Source: Arthrobacter sp. StoSoilB20
Lineage (GTDB): Bacteria > Actinomycetota > Actinomycetes > Actinomycetales > Micrococcaceae
Reading direction: 5' to 3'
DNA length: 64,000 nt
Assembly: GCF_019977295.1 (NCBI RefSeq)
Contig: NZ_AP024651.1
Location: 4,340,001-4,404,000 of the forward strand
Both the position numbers and the translations under genes were made by a program. The notes below the pieces were generated by a model that was not told where the DNA came from, did no database searches, and saw only the letters and a list, made by a program, of their open reading frames with translations. Of this stretch, positions 49,303-57,839 are shown piece after piece (position 1 is the first letter of the stretch; each line of letters opens with the position of its first letter).

Positions 49303-50058
49303 ATGGCCGTGGGCAACGAATTTGAGGGTCTCGCAGCCTTGGTAACCGGCGGTGCCTCCGGAATCGGGGCGGCCATCGCGGACCGCCTCGCATCCGGCGG
49401 TGCGAAGGTGGCCGTCCTGGACCTCGCACCGGAAACCAGCCCCCACTTGGCTGTCCAGTGTGACGTGGCCGATGACGCGTCGGTGCGCGCCGCCGTCGAA
49501 ACTGTCCTTAAGCATTTCGGCCGTCTGGACATCGTGGTCAACAACGCAGGCATCGGCGCCCAAGGTGACATCGCTGCGAACGACGACGCCGAGTGGCTGC
49601 GTGTCCTCAACGTCAACGTAGTGGGAATCGCCCGTGTCAGCCGCGCCGCGTTGCCCTATCTACGTGAGTCGCCGGCAGCCGCGATCGTGAACACCTGCTC
49701 CATCGCGGCAACGGCGGGGTTGCCGCAGCGTGCGCTGTACTCGGCGTCGAAGGGTGCGGTGCTGTCCCTGACGCTCGCGATGGCGGCCGACCACATCCGT
49801 GAAGGCATCCGGGTCAACTGCGTGAACCCCGGCACCGCGGACACCCCGTGGGTGGGACGGTTGTTCGACTCCGCTGCCGACCCTGCCGCCGAGCGCGCCG
49901 CCCTCACCGCCCGGCAGCCCCACGGCAGGCTGGTGGATGCCGCAGAGGTGGCCGGCGCCGTCGCGTACCTTGCCAGCCCTCTGTCCGGTTCGACCTCGGG
50001 AACCTCACTGGCGGTCGACGGCGGCATGCAGGGCCTGCGGCTGCGTCCCGTTCAGTAG
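49303..50058 (+). CDS. Short-chain dehydrogenase, probable 2-keto-3-deoxy-L-fuconate dehydrogenase
   Basis: A 251-residue NAD(P)-dependent oxidoreductase of the SDR family. The cofactor loop is TGGASGIGAAIAD (TGxxxGxG), NNAGIG is present, and the catalytic Tyr-Lys occur in YSASKG with Ser in CSIAATAG. Its position after the FAH-type gene and beside the fucose genes suggests it oxidises 2-keto-3-deoxy-L-fuconate to the 2,4-diketo form. The start lies 4 bases after the hydrolase stop. With it, every catabolic step from L-fucose to pyruvate and lactate has a candidate gene here. Confidence 0.86.
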   Translation: MAVGNEFEGLAALVTGGASGIGAAIADRLASGGAKVAVLDLAPETSPHLAVQCDVADDASVRAAVETVLKHFGRLDIVVNNAGIGAQGDIAANDDAEWLRVLNVNVVGIARVSRAALPYLRESPAAAIVNTCSIAATAGLPQRALYSASKGAVLSLTLAMAADHIREGIRVNCVNPGTADTPWVGRLFDSAADPAAERAALTARQPHGRLVDAAEVAGAVAYLASPLSGSTSGTSLAVDGGMQGLRLRPVQ

Positions 50059-50180
50059 GGCGGCGTTCAGTAGGACGTTTCGTAACGCAACGGACCCGCA
50101 ACCTCCTGCAGCGGTGGTTCGCCTATGCTCACTCCTAGAGATCAACGGCGACTCACTTAGCAACCTCAGGAGCATCACCC

Positions 50181-51548
50181 ATGAGCAACTGGCGCATCAG
50201 GGACTTCCATTCCTCCGACCTCGACGGCATCCTGCACCTCTGGGAGTCCCTCAAGGCCGACGGCGTGGAACCGGTATACGCGTTGTCCGAAGTCCTGGCG
50301 TCCTGCGAGAAGGACCATGCGGTGGTTGCGGTCCAGGGCGAGCAAGTGGTGGGTGCCGCCGTCGGACGGGCCGCACACGACCAAGGCTGGATCGTCTTCC
50401 TGGCCACGCTCACCGAGTTCCGGGGCCGCGGCATCGGCACCTCGCTGCTGTCCGCCGTCGAGAACCGCATGGCTCCGCACGGTCTCAACAAACTCTCGGC
50501 ACTCATGCCGGAGACCGAAACGCGCGTGGAAGCTTTCCTGGGCCGGGGATTCGTGGTCAAGAAGAACCTGCGATATTTCGAACGGACCATCCCCGTGCAG
50601 CGGCAGGAACTCGGAGCATTGGGGCTCTTGGGCGGGCGCATCCTTGCCCGCGATCTCTGGGAGAACGTGGCCGGCATGCGCCGCGAGAAGGAACTGCTGG
50701 AACGCCGGCTGGTCCTGCCCTTGGCCGAGGCCGACCTCGCCGACGAATATGGCGTGGTGCCCCCGCGCGCCGTGGTGCTGTTCGGGCCTCCGGGTACGGG
50801 AAAAACCACGTTTGCCAAGGCCATCGCGTCGCGGCTGGAGTGGCCGTTCGTGGAAGTCTTCCCGTCGCGCCTGGCCGCCGACCCCAAGGGACTCGCGGGC
50901 GCACTGCGGGAGACCTTCCTGGAAATTGCCGAGCTGGAACACGCCGTGGTGTTCATCGACGAGGTGGAAGAAATCGCGTCCCAGCGTGCCGGTGATCCGC
51001 CGTCGCCGTTGCAGGGCGTCACCAACGAGCTCCTCAAGATCATCCCGGCCTTCCGTGAACAGCCCGGCCGCTTGCTGGTGTGTGCCACCAACTTCATCCG
51101 CGCCCTCGACACCGCGTTCCTGCGCCACGGCAGGTTCGACTACGTCATCCCCATCGGCCTTCCTGATGTCCACGCCCGTGAAGCCATGTGGCAACGGTTC
51201 ATCCCCGCAACGGTGGTGGACTCGGTGGATATCGCCCAGTTGGTGGAACGGACCGAGGGCTTCTCTCCCGCGGACATCGAGTTCGCGGCCCGCAGCGCCT
51301 CCCAGCGGGCACTGGAAAAAGCCGTATACGACGACGGTGCTGCTTCGAGCGGTTCGGCCGGGGGTGGGGCTGGGTCCGGGGCAGAGGTTGGGCCCGGGGC
51401 AGGGGTTGGGTCCGGGGTCGGGGCCAACACACGTAAGGGGCCCGTTACCCAGGACTATCTCGACGCGATTGCCGATACCCGGACCACTGTCAGCGCCGAA
51501 GTGCACCAGGACTTCCTCGAAGACATCGACGTGTTGGGCCGCGTTTAG
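50181..51548 (+). CDS. GNAT acetyltransferase fused to a AAA+ ATPase
   Basis: A 455-residue two-domain protein. Residues about 5-130 are a GNAT acetyltransferase (motif EFRGRGIGTSLLSAVENRMA). Residues about 160-390 are a AAA+ ATPase with Walker A GPPGTGKTTF, Walker B VVFIDEVEE, an arginine-type RHGRFDYVIPIGLPD region and the C-terminal lid FSPADIEFAARSAS. A glycine-rich insert GGGAGSGAEVGPGAGVGSGV lies near the end, followed by a short helical tail. GNAT and AAA+ fusions are unusual. The ATPase may remodel or position a protein that the other domain acetylates, or the GNAT may serve as a sensor. No partner is obvious from the neighbours. Confidence 0.85.
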   Translation: MSNWRIRDFHSSDLDGILHLWESLKADGVEPVYALSEVLASCEKDHAVVAVQGEQVVGAAVGRAAHDQGWIVFLATLTEFRGRGIGTSLLSAVENRMAPHGLNKLSALMPETETRVEAFLGRGFVVKKNLRYFERTIPVQRQELGALGLLGGRILARDLWENVAGMRREKELLERRLVLPLAEADLADEYGVVPPRAVVLFGPPGTGKTTFAKAIASRLEWPFVEVFPSRLAADPKGLAGALRETFLEIAELEHAVVFIDEVEEIASQRAGDPPSPLQGVTNELLKIIPAFREQPGRLLVCATNFIRALDTAFLRHGRFDYVIPIGLPDVHAREAMWQRFIPATVVDSVDIAQLVERTEGFSPADIEFAARSASQRALEKAVYDDGAASSGSAGGGAGSGAEVGPGAGVGSGVGANTRKGPVTQDYLDAIADTRTTVSAEVHQDFLEDIDVLGRV

Positions 51549-51715
51549 TTTCCCTTTGCCCGAGTTCGCGGGAACGCTGCGGGGCCGCTGGAAACTTCCC
51601 AGTGATCTCGACGCATTGGGGCGCGTCTAGTTTCCCTTTTGCCCGAGTTCGCGGGAACGCTGCGGGGCCGCTGGAAACTTGCCGGTGATCTCGACGCATT
51701 TCAGCGATCTCGGCG
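51522..51715 (+). repeat. 82-bp tandem duplication including the gene's last codons
   Basis: Unit 1 (about 51522-51603) contains the last nine codons of the GNAT-AAA gene. Unit 2 (51604-51686) repeats the whole segment with few changes, including an in-phase lookalike of the C-terminal codons (LDALGRV and TAG). A third, partial unit follows to about 51715. Each contains AGTTTCC and GGAAACT that could pair around a GCGGCCCCGC stem. The duplication lies between this gene and ltrA. Confidence 0.85.
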
Positions 51716-51746
51716 TAGAGGCAGGGGCAGCGGTAATCTTTGAGCC

Positions 51747-52991
51747 ATGTCCTCGAATCCCCTTCGCCATGCCCTGTCCCGCATGGGCGGCCGTGATCCC
51801 CATGAAAAGCACCGCACGGCAACCCCGCTGGAGCTTTTCTTCGACCTGACCTTCGTCATCGCTTTCGGTGTTGCCGGAAACCAGTTCGCCCATGCCGTGG
51901 CTGAGGCACACTTCTGGCCAGGGCTCTTGGCCTTCTCCTTCGCCATGTTTGCGGTGATCTGGGCGTGGATCAACTTCACCTGGTTTGCCAGCGCCTACGA
52001 CACCGATGACTGGGTGTTCCGCGTGGTCACTATGGTGCAGATGGTGGGCGTCCTCATTCTGGCCATGGGCATCGAGCCGGTGTTCCACTCCATTATCGAA
52101 GGCCAGCACGTGGACAACGTCACCATGGTGCTCGGCTACATCGTCATGCGGGTGGCACTGATCTTCCAATGGTTGCGGGCTGCGCGCCAGGACCCCGAAC
52201 GCCGGGAAACCTGCCTGCGCTACGCGAAGTACGTGTCGATCGTCCAAATCGGGTGGGTTGCTGTTCTTGTGGTCGATGCGAACGTCCTGACCAACTTCCT
52301 GATGGCAGCTCCGCTGTTCATCCTGGAAATGGCAGCCCCCTACTTTGCAGAACGGAAGATCCGGACACCTTGGCATGCACACCACATCGCGGAAAGGTAC
52401 GGCCTGCTGGCCATCATCGCCCTCGGTGAATGCCTGATCGGCGCCATCGAAACCCTGCGGGCGATTGTGGCAACGCATCAGTGGTCCATGGATGCGGCCT
52501 TGGTTGGACTCAGCGGCACTGGACTGGCCTTCGCCATGTGGTGGATCTATTTCATCCTGCCGGCTGGTCCCGCCCTGCACGTCCAGCGGCACCGCTCATG
52601 GGTGTTCGGCTACGGGCACATGCCGATCTTCGCTGCCATTGCCGCCACCGGCGCAGGACTGCATGTTGCGGCGTACTTCATTGATCATGAAACCCACATT
52701 CCTGCGGCCGCTGCCGTGGCGTCCATTGCCATCCCGGTCATTCTCTTTAAAGCCTCGTTGACCACTCTTTACAGCATCATGCTCGGCCGCGACCGGGAAC
52801 AGCTTTGGGGCACCGCCCTGGTGCTCGTGGGCTTGGCCGCAAGCGTTGCCATGGCTGCAGCAGGAGCCTCCGTGCCGATCTGCATGCTGGAGATGATGGT
52901 GGTCCTTGGCCTGTCGATCGCGTACGACGAACGACGCGGGCACAAAGGCCGGGCAGCGGCTCTCCGTCGGCTGGAAACTGCTGCCGGGTGA
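51747..52991 (+). CDS. Low temperature requirement A (LtrA)-like membrane protein
   Basis: A 414-residue integral membrane protein of the LtrA family with about ten to twelve helices. The start TPLELFFDLTFVIAFG after a short charged N-terminus, and AWINFTWFASAYDTDDWVFR, are typical. LtrA was named for a Listeria mutant unable to grow at low temperature; its transport role is not established. It follows the GNAT-AAA gene and the 82-bp repeat on the same strand, and tandem 74-bp hairpin repeats follow its stop. Confidence 0.88.
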   Translation: MSSNPLRHALSRMGGRDPHEKHRTATPLELFFDLTFVIAFGVAGNQFAHAVAEAHFWPGLLAFSFAMFAVIWAWINFTWFASAYDTDDWVFRVVTMVQMVGVLILAMGIEPVFHSIIEGQHVDNVTMVLGYIVMRVALIFQWLRAARQDPERRETCLRYAKYVSIVQIGWVAVLVVDANVLTNFLMAAPLFILEMAAPYFAERKIRTPWHAHHIAERYGLLAIIALGECLIGAIETLRAIVATHQWSMDAALVGLSGTGLAFAMWWIYFILPAGPALHVQRHRSWVFGYGHMPIFAAIAATGAGLHVAAYFIDHETHIPAAAAVASIAIPVILFKASLTTLYSIMLGRDREQLWGTALVLVGLAASVAMAAAGASVPICMLEMMVVLGLSIAYDERRGHKGRAAALRRLETAAG

Positions 52992-53000
52992 GGTTTGCCC

Positions 53001-53212
53001 TGCGTTGCGAGGCCCACTAACCACCCAAAACCCCGCGCAAACCATGCACAACGGGCCCCACAACCCACCACCCCTGCGTTGCGAGGCCCACTAACCACCC
53101 TTAGCCCCGCGCAAACCATGCACAACGGGCCCCACAACCCACCACCCCTGCGTTGCGAGGCCCGCTTAGCAGCCTTAGCCCCGCACAAAGCATGCACAAC
53201 GGGCCCCACAAC
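53001..53212 (+). repeat. Three-copy 74-bp hairpin repeat (family B) at the end of ltrA
   Basis: The unit begins TGCGTTGCGAGGCCC at 53001, 53075 and 53149, an exact 74-base period. Each holds a long inverted pair: GTTGCGAGGCCC near its start and GGGCCCCACAAC near its end (10 of 12 bases pair). The same arms occur singly at 31961-32021. The array fills the gap between ltrA and the convergent HD gene, so it may act as a terminator for both. Confidence 0.85.
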
Positions 53213-53224
53213 TGAGGGCGCGGG

Positions 53225-53761
53225 CTACTCGGGAGCGATCTCATCCAATTCGCGGAGCAGGTGAGGGTTGATCCGCTCCAGGATCATCCGGACTTCTTCG
53301 CGGGGAACGGCCGTGTACAACACAGGGCGGGCATCGGCGTAGCGGGTTACCGGCGGTTTGTCCGGCCACTTCTCCGCAAGTGCCTTGACCCTTTCCGGCA
53401 GGGAATTGTGGGCGTTGTCCGCGATTTTCACCAACGTGGCGTCGTGGTCCTCCGCGACGTAACGGATGCCGGCGTCGTAATCATCCGGGTCGTCATGGAA
53501 GCGCCGGGTGACGCGTTCAATGATGTCCACAGCCCGCTGGGACACTCCCATGTCCAGCAGTGCCTGCCGGGTGATGGGGGTGTCCTCGGCAATATCGTGG
53601 AGGTAGCCGGCGATCTGGATGTCGTCGTCAAAGTCGGCCAGGGCATCGCCCACTGCCAGCACATGCTCGCGGTACGGGCGCTTGAGCTTGTCCTTTTGCC
53701 GGTTGTGGGCCACCTCCGCCAGGACCTGGGCTGTTTCTACGGTGAAGCGTGGTTCGGTCAT
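53225..53761 (-). CDS. HD-domain hydrolase (RelA/SpoT HD-like)
   Basis: A 178-residue HD-superfamily protein. The metal-binding motif is IAGYLHDIAEDT, preceded by a YREHVLAVGDAL His, and followed by the DHDATLVKIADNAHN segment typical of single-domain HD hydrolases related to the SpoT hydrolase part. Such proteins remove phosphate from ppGpp or nucleotides, or act on other phosphoesters. No synthetase domain is present. It stands alone between convergent repeat regions; substrate not predictable. Confidence 0.85.
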   Translation of the reverse strand: MTEPRFTVETAQVLAEVAHNRQKDKLKRPYREHVLAVGDALADFDDDIQIAGYLHDIAEDTPITRQALLDMGVSQRAVDIIERVTRRFHDDPDDYDAGIRYVAEDHDATLVKIADNAHNSLPERVKALAEKWPDKPPVTRYADARPVLYTAVPREEVRMILERINPHLLRELDEIAPE

Positions 53762-53853
53762 GCTGGCCTCCGGCTTGAAGAGGGACCGACGGGGATCGGT
53801 CCTCCCTTCAGGCTATCCGGTGTGACGGAGACGTACGTGCCAAGTGCCCCGGA

Positions 53854-54645
53854 CTACCAGTCCTGTACGGCGCGGGCGGCGATGGCGACGGTAACAGCCC
53901 TCGGCATGCGCTGGGCGAACCCGGCGGTCACCCTGTTGACCCAGCCCGAGACCACGCTGCCTGGCGTGTCCTTGCGATCGAGTGCCTTGAGCGCAGTGCC
54001 GACCACCTGCTCAGGGGTCTGCATCTTGCCAACTGCCGCGGATTCACCACCGAGGACCTCGAAGAACTCAGTACGTGTCGCACCGGGGCAAAGGGCCAGG
54101 ACACTGAGTCCGGAGTTCTTGGTTTCGTGGGCGACGGCCTCAGTGAAGCTCAGGACGAAGGCCTTGGTGGCGCCGTAAACGGCCATGCCTGGAATGGGTT
54201 GGAAGGCTGCGGTGCTGGCGATGTTCACCAGAGCACCCTTCCCGGAGGCGAGCAGGCCTGGGAGGAAGGCCCGGGTGATGTCCACGAGGGCCGCCACGTT
54301 CAGGGAAATCTCGGACGCAATGACGTCCGGATCTTCCTCGGCCAGCGGGCCGTGGGTAGCGAAACCGGCATTGTTGATCAGAGTGTCCACGGTGATTCCG
54401 CGGCTGGAGAGTTCGCTCAAAAGCTCCCGGCCCACGCCTGCCCGGCCCAGGTCCAACGGGAGCACTGTCACGGTGACGCCGTGCCGCGAGCGCAGGTCCT
54501 GAGCCAACTCCTCCATACGGTATGCGCGCCTGGCTACCAGGACAAGGTTGGAGCCCCGTGCGGCGAATTGTCCGGCGAACTCAGCGCCCAGTCCGGAGCT
54601 GGCGCCGGTAATGAGGGCAGTTGTACCTGCGTAGGTCATGGTCAT
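53854..54645 (-). CDS. Short-chain dehydrogenase/reductase
   Basis: A 263-residue SDR oxidoreductase with the cofactor motif ITGASSGLGAEFA, a NNAGFA loop, catalytic Ser in NIASTAAFQPIPG, and Tyr-Lys in YGATKAFVLS. The substrate is unknown. It is divergent from a TetR-family regulator, and a 33-base palindrome lies in the 105 bases between the two starts. That makes it the probable target of that regulator. Two in-frame ATG codons, at 54645 and 54639, are possible starts. Confidence 0.9.
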   Translation of the reverse strand: MTMTYAGTTALITGASSGLGAEFAGQFAARGSNLVLVARRAYRMEELAQDLRSRHGVTVTVLPLDLGRAGVGRELLSELSSRGITVDTLINNAGFATHGPLAEEDPDVIASEISLNVAALVDITRAFLPGLLASGKGALVNIASTAAFQPIPGMAVYGATKAFVLSFTEAVAHETKNSGLSVLALCPGATRTEFFEVLGGESAAVGKMQTPEQVVGTALKALDRKDTPGSVVSGWVNRVTAGFAQRMPRAVTVAIAARAVQDW

Positions 54646-54680
54646 GGCGGATTCCCGTTTCGGTTGAGTCGGAGACTGAT

Positions 54681-54713
54681 GTAGTCGCTGCCTACATGGT
54701 AGGCAGCGACTAC
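54681..54713. promoter_or_regulatory. 33-bp palindromic operator between the SDR and TetR genes
   Basis: GTAGTCGCTGCCTAC and GTAGGCAGCGACTAC form perfect 15-base arms around the centre ATG. The site lies 36 bases from the SDR start and 38 bases from the TetR start. A partial copy, TGACTAC, follows at 54725-54731. This is a typical TetR-family operator. Confidence 0.8.
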
Positions 54714-54750
54714 TTTGTTGTCAATGACTACATTGGCTTAGACTTGTGGC

Positions 54751-55362
54751 ATGACTGACCAGCCCTACCACCATGGAAAACTCCGGGAAGCCCTCCTGGA
54801 ACGCGCCATGGTCACCATCGAAGAAGCCGGCGTGGAGGGACTCTCGCTGCGGCAGCTGGCCAGGGACGTCAACGTCAGCCACGGTGCCCCGGCCAAGCAC
54901 TTCCGCGATAAGCAAGCCCTCATCGACGCCGTGGCGCTGGCCGGTTTCGAGTCGATGAACAGCCTCATTCAGGACGCCGCCCGGTCCGGCGACGACCTCC
55001 ACAGCCGTTTCGTCAGTGTTGGGAAGTCCTACGTGGACTTCGCCGTTCAGCACCCTGCCCTGTTGACGGTCATGTACTCCACCAAGCACCACCCGGACTC
55101 CAGCGAGGAACTGCGGAACACCGGCGCTCAAGGCATACAGGTTGCCCAGGCACTGATCGCCGAGGCCCAGCAGGCCGGCGCCCTGGCTCCGGGCAACACG
55201 GAAACGCTGGCCATGGTGTGCTTCGTCAGCCTCCACGGCACAGCCCTCCTCGCGGCCGGCGGACATCTGGACGGCAACTCCGTGGAGGACGTGGTCATGG
55301 CTGCCACCGACACCCTCTGGGCAGGGATGGCCGCCGGCGTCCCTGCGGCGCAGCTCGATTAG
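54751..55362 (+). CDS. TetR-family transcriptional regulator
   Basis: A 203-residue TetR-family protein. The N-terminal HTH contains KLREALLERAMVTIEEAGVE and LSLRQLARDVNVSHGAPAKH (recognition helix near 40-50). The C-terminal domain is helical and would bind a ligand in a pocket near the WAGMAAGVPA end. It probably represses the divergent SDR gene and itself by the 33-base palindrome at 54681-54713. The inducer is unknown. Confidence 0.92.
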   Translation: MTDQPYHHGKLREALLERAMVTIEEAGVEGLSLRQLARDVNVSHGAPAKHFRDKQALIDAVALAGFESMNSLIQDAARSGDDLHSRFVSVGKSYVDFAVQHPALLTVMYSTKHHPDSSEELRNTGAQGIQVAQALIAEAQQAGALAPGNTETLAMVCFVSLHGTALLAAGGHLDGNSVEDVVMAATDTLWAGMAAGVPAAQLD

Positions 55363-55397
55363 GCAGCCCAACTCCCCCGAACCCTGCTAATCCACAT

Positions 55398-56516
55398 CTA
55401 CGCCGGAAGCCCTGCGATGACTTCCCGTACGGCGGAGCTGAGCTGGAAGTTGCGGCACCCCACTCCCCCGGGCTCCGCCTGCTGCGGGACGTACCCAAAG
55501 CCGAGTTCATAGACAGGGTCCGCGAACCCCAAAGATGCGCTGGCGCCGTCGTGCCCGAACGCGCGGTAGCTGCCGAACGGCATCCGCGCGTGGGACTTCA
55601 TGAACACCGTTGCGAAGCAGCCTGCCTCACCAAAGACGCGGTCGATCCCGAAGACCTGTTCGGCGGACATAGTCCGGATGGTCTCTTCAGTCAGGAGGGG
55701 CACGGGATCCCCGGAGCCGGCCAAGCCCGTCAGCGCAGCAGCGTAAATCCTCGCCATGCCCTCGGCACTGGCCACGCCGGCGGCCGAACTCAGCCCGGCA
55801 GCCCGCACTTCCCGGATGTTCGGCAGGTCCAATATGTCACCCACCGCAGAATTGGCCGCCAACCCAAAATGGCTGGCTGGATCCACCCAGGGCCAGGAAG
55901 GATCGGCCGCCCAACGGAAGGGTGCGAAGCGGTCTTCTTCGGCCTCGGGCAGGCCCAGGAAAAAGTGGGCCCCGGTCACAGCCCGGATCCGCTGTTCAAA
56001 GACATCCTGAAGGGTTGAGCCGGTGATGCGGCGGCAGAGCTCTTCCATGAAGATCCCGATGGTCAGCGCGTGGTATCCGAACGCTGCGCCAGGTTTCCAC
56101 AAGGGTGCCAGTCCGGCGAGCTTTTCCGCTGCGAGCTCGGAGTTATTGACCTCGTCCAGCGTCAGTCCCCCTTCGACTCCCAGCAGCCCTGCCTGATGCG
56201 AGAGGAGCTGCGCCACGGTGATCGACGTCTTGCCCTCTACTCCAAATTCCGGCCAATACTTGACCACCTCAGCGTCAAGATCCAGCTGGCCGTCCTGGAC
56301 GAGCAACGCCATCACCAGCCCGGCCATGCCTTTGGAGCAGGAGAAAACACCCGTGACTGAGTCGGGGCGGATGTGGGGACCGCCGCTGAGGTCGAGTACT
56401 TTGACCCCGCGGTGGTATGCCGCCACCTGCGCAGAATAGTCCGCGTCCTGATCGAGGAAGCGGCCGAAGAGCTCGGCAACGGGTTCAAATCCTGGGGCGA
56501 TCACCTGTGCATGCAT
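55398..56516 (-). CDS. Serine hydrolase of the beta-lactamase/esterase family
   Basis: A 372-residue beta-lactamase-fold hydrolase. The catalytic SxxK motif is VFSCSKGMAG (about 58-67), the second (Y-x-N-like) element is GYHALTIG, and the third is FGHDGASAS. The lack of a signal peptide, the HDG motif and the length are those of EstB-type carboxylesterases rather than true beta-lactamases. It probably acts on small esters or amides. Transcribed toward the TetR gene. Confidence 0.87.
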   Translation of the reverse strand: MHAQVIAPGFEPVAELFGRFLDQDADYSAQVAAYHRGVKVLDLSGGPHIRPDSVTGVFSCSKGMAGLVMALLVQDGQLDLDAEVVKYWPEFGVEGKTSITVAQLLSHQAGLLGVEGGLTLDEVNNSELAAEKLAGLAPLWKPGAAFGYHALTIGIFMEELCRRITGSTLQDVFEQRIRAVTGAHFFLGLPEAEEDRFAPFRWAADPSWPWVDPASHFGLAANSAVGDILDLPNIREVRAAGLSSAAGVASAEGMARIYAAALTGLAGSGDPVPLLTEETIRTMSAEQVFGIDRVFGEAGCFATVFMKSHARMPFGSYRAFGHDGASASLGFADPVYELGFGYVPQQAEPGGVGCRNFQLSSAVREVIAGLPA

Positions 56517-56541
56517 CCAGACAGCCTACGTGGTGGGCAGC

Positions 56542-57429
56542 TCAGGGCCGGGGAGTTTTCCACACCCAAGGGTCCCTGGGCAGCTTCCGGGGATCGAAGT
56601 GCGGCAGGACCTGCGCAAGGGTTCCCGCGGGCAGGCCCAGTGATTCAAGGATCAGGTGACGTACCCGTTCGGCAGGGATTCCGACGGCGGCGAGGTCACC
56701 CAGCGTGACAGCGCCGTCGCGCTTCGCCAGCCTCACGCCGTCGTGGTTCACCACCAGCGGAACGTGGGCGTATTCGGGGATCTGCACGCCCAAGAGTGTC
56801 GCCAAATAGGCCTGCCGAGGGGTGGACGGAAGGAGGTCGTCGCCGCGCACCACCTGGTCGATCCCCTGGGCGGCATCATCCACCACCACCGCCAGGTTGT
56901 AGGCGGTCACTCCGTCATTCCGGCGCAGCACAAAGTCGTCCACGACCCCCACATAATTACCCTGCAACTGGTCCTCAACAGCCCACTCCAAAACGTCCGC
57001 CCGCAAGCGGATCGACGCCGGACGTGACGCGCGCCGGATCTCCCGTTCCGCAATCGACAACCGCCGGCACGTCCCCGGATACGCGCCCTGCGGCGCATGG
57101 GGCGCGGACGGCGCTTCCTGGATTTCCCGGCGGGTACAGAAGCATTCGTAGGTGCGGCCATCAGCGGTAAGGCGCGCAATCGCTGCGTCGTAGAGCGCCG
57201 CGCGCTCAGTCTGGCGTACGACGGCGGCGTCCCAACTGACGCCGATTGCCTCCAGATCGCGGAGCTGCTCCGCCTCCGCGCCGGACCGGGCACGGTCAAG
57301 GTCCTCCACCCGCAAGAGGAAATCCCTGCCGCTGGACTTCGCGAACAGCCAGGCAAGAATGGCCGTTCGGAGGTTGCCGACGTGCAGTTCGCCCGAAGGG
57401 CTCGGGGCGAAACGGCCAGCTGAAGTCAT
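56542..57429 (-). CDS. gluQ: Glutamyl-Q tRNA(Asp) synthetase
   Basis: GluQ-RS attaches glutamate to the queuosine base of tRNA(Asp). The 295-residue product has a class I aaRS fold: the HIGH-like motif APSPSGELHVGN (8-19), a Cys-x-Cys zinc site CFCTRREIQ with a distal YPGTC, and the KMSKS-like RLAKRDGAV (about 230-240). It lacks the anticodon-binding domain, which separates it from full glutamyl-tRNA synthetase. It has no close partner gene. A G/C-rich repeat and hairpin lie between its start and the next gene. Confidence 0.93.
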   Translation of the reverse strand: MTSAGRFAPSPSGELHVGNLRTAILAWLFAKSSGRDFLLRVEDLDRARSGAEAEQLRDLEAIGVSWDAAVVRQTERAALYDAAIARLTADGRTYECFCTRREIQEAPSAPHAPQGAYPGTCRRLSIAEREIRRASRPASIRLRADVLEWAVEDQLQGNYVGVVDDFVLRRNDGVTAYNLAVVVDDAAQGIDQVVRGDDLLPSTPRQAYLATLLGVQIPEYAHVPLVVNHDGVRLAKRDGAVTLGDLAAVGIPAERVRHLILESLGLPAGTLAQVLPHFDPRKLPRDPWVWKTPRP

Positions 57430-57454
57430 GGTCCAAGCCTATGCGCCGGCCGAT

Positions 57455-57584
57455 CCTGGCGGGTGCCCGCTAACGCCTGGCCGGTGCCCGGCAACGCAAG
57501 GCGGGCGCCCGGCTATACGCGGCGGACGCCCGGCAACGCAAGAGCCCCTCAGCTACCGCAACGATCCGGTGGCTCAGGGGCTCT
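57455..57584 (-). terminator. GC-rich repeats with a strong hairpin; note on the 57430-57839 gap
   Basis: The left part holds a decayed repeat: GCCCGGCAACGCAAG twice (about 57487 and 57529) and GCCCGGCTATACGCG between them. The hairpin at 57541-57584 pairs AGAGCCCCTCAGCTACCG with CGGTGGCTCAGGGGCTCT (one mismatch and one G-T pair). It would terminate minus-strand transcription entering from the right. A 56-61 codon minus-strand frame ends at the hairpin (57584-57769), but its codon use does not support it. A plus-strand promoter TTGTCA/TACAGT lies near 57746-57771. Confidence 0.55.
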
Positions 57585-57839
57585 TACTGTGCTGCCCGCA
57601 CGATACGGGCGAGTGCAGAATGACAATGCTGTGAACAAGAGTCAATCAGCGGCGGCTTCCTTGCGGGAAACGTATGCAGGGAACCGGGTGGTGTTCCGGA
57701 TGCCTGGTGCCTGCGGGGTCCGGCGGTAGCCTTGCCCTGCTTCGTTGTCACCATTTGAGCAGAACGCATACAGTTGGTGCAACGGACAATGAAAAGATTG
57801 GTCGATCTGACCAGTCAGCACGGAATACTTGGACAGGAA

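Noticed and set aside
57584-57769. Small minus-strand gene ending at the hairpin
   Set aside because: Codon use in this frame and the neighbouring frame is equally ambiguous, and no homologous pattern is visible.
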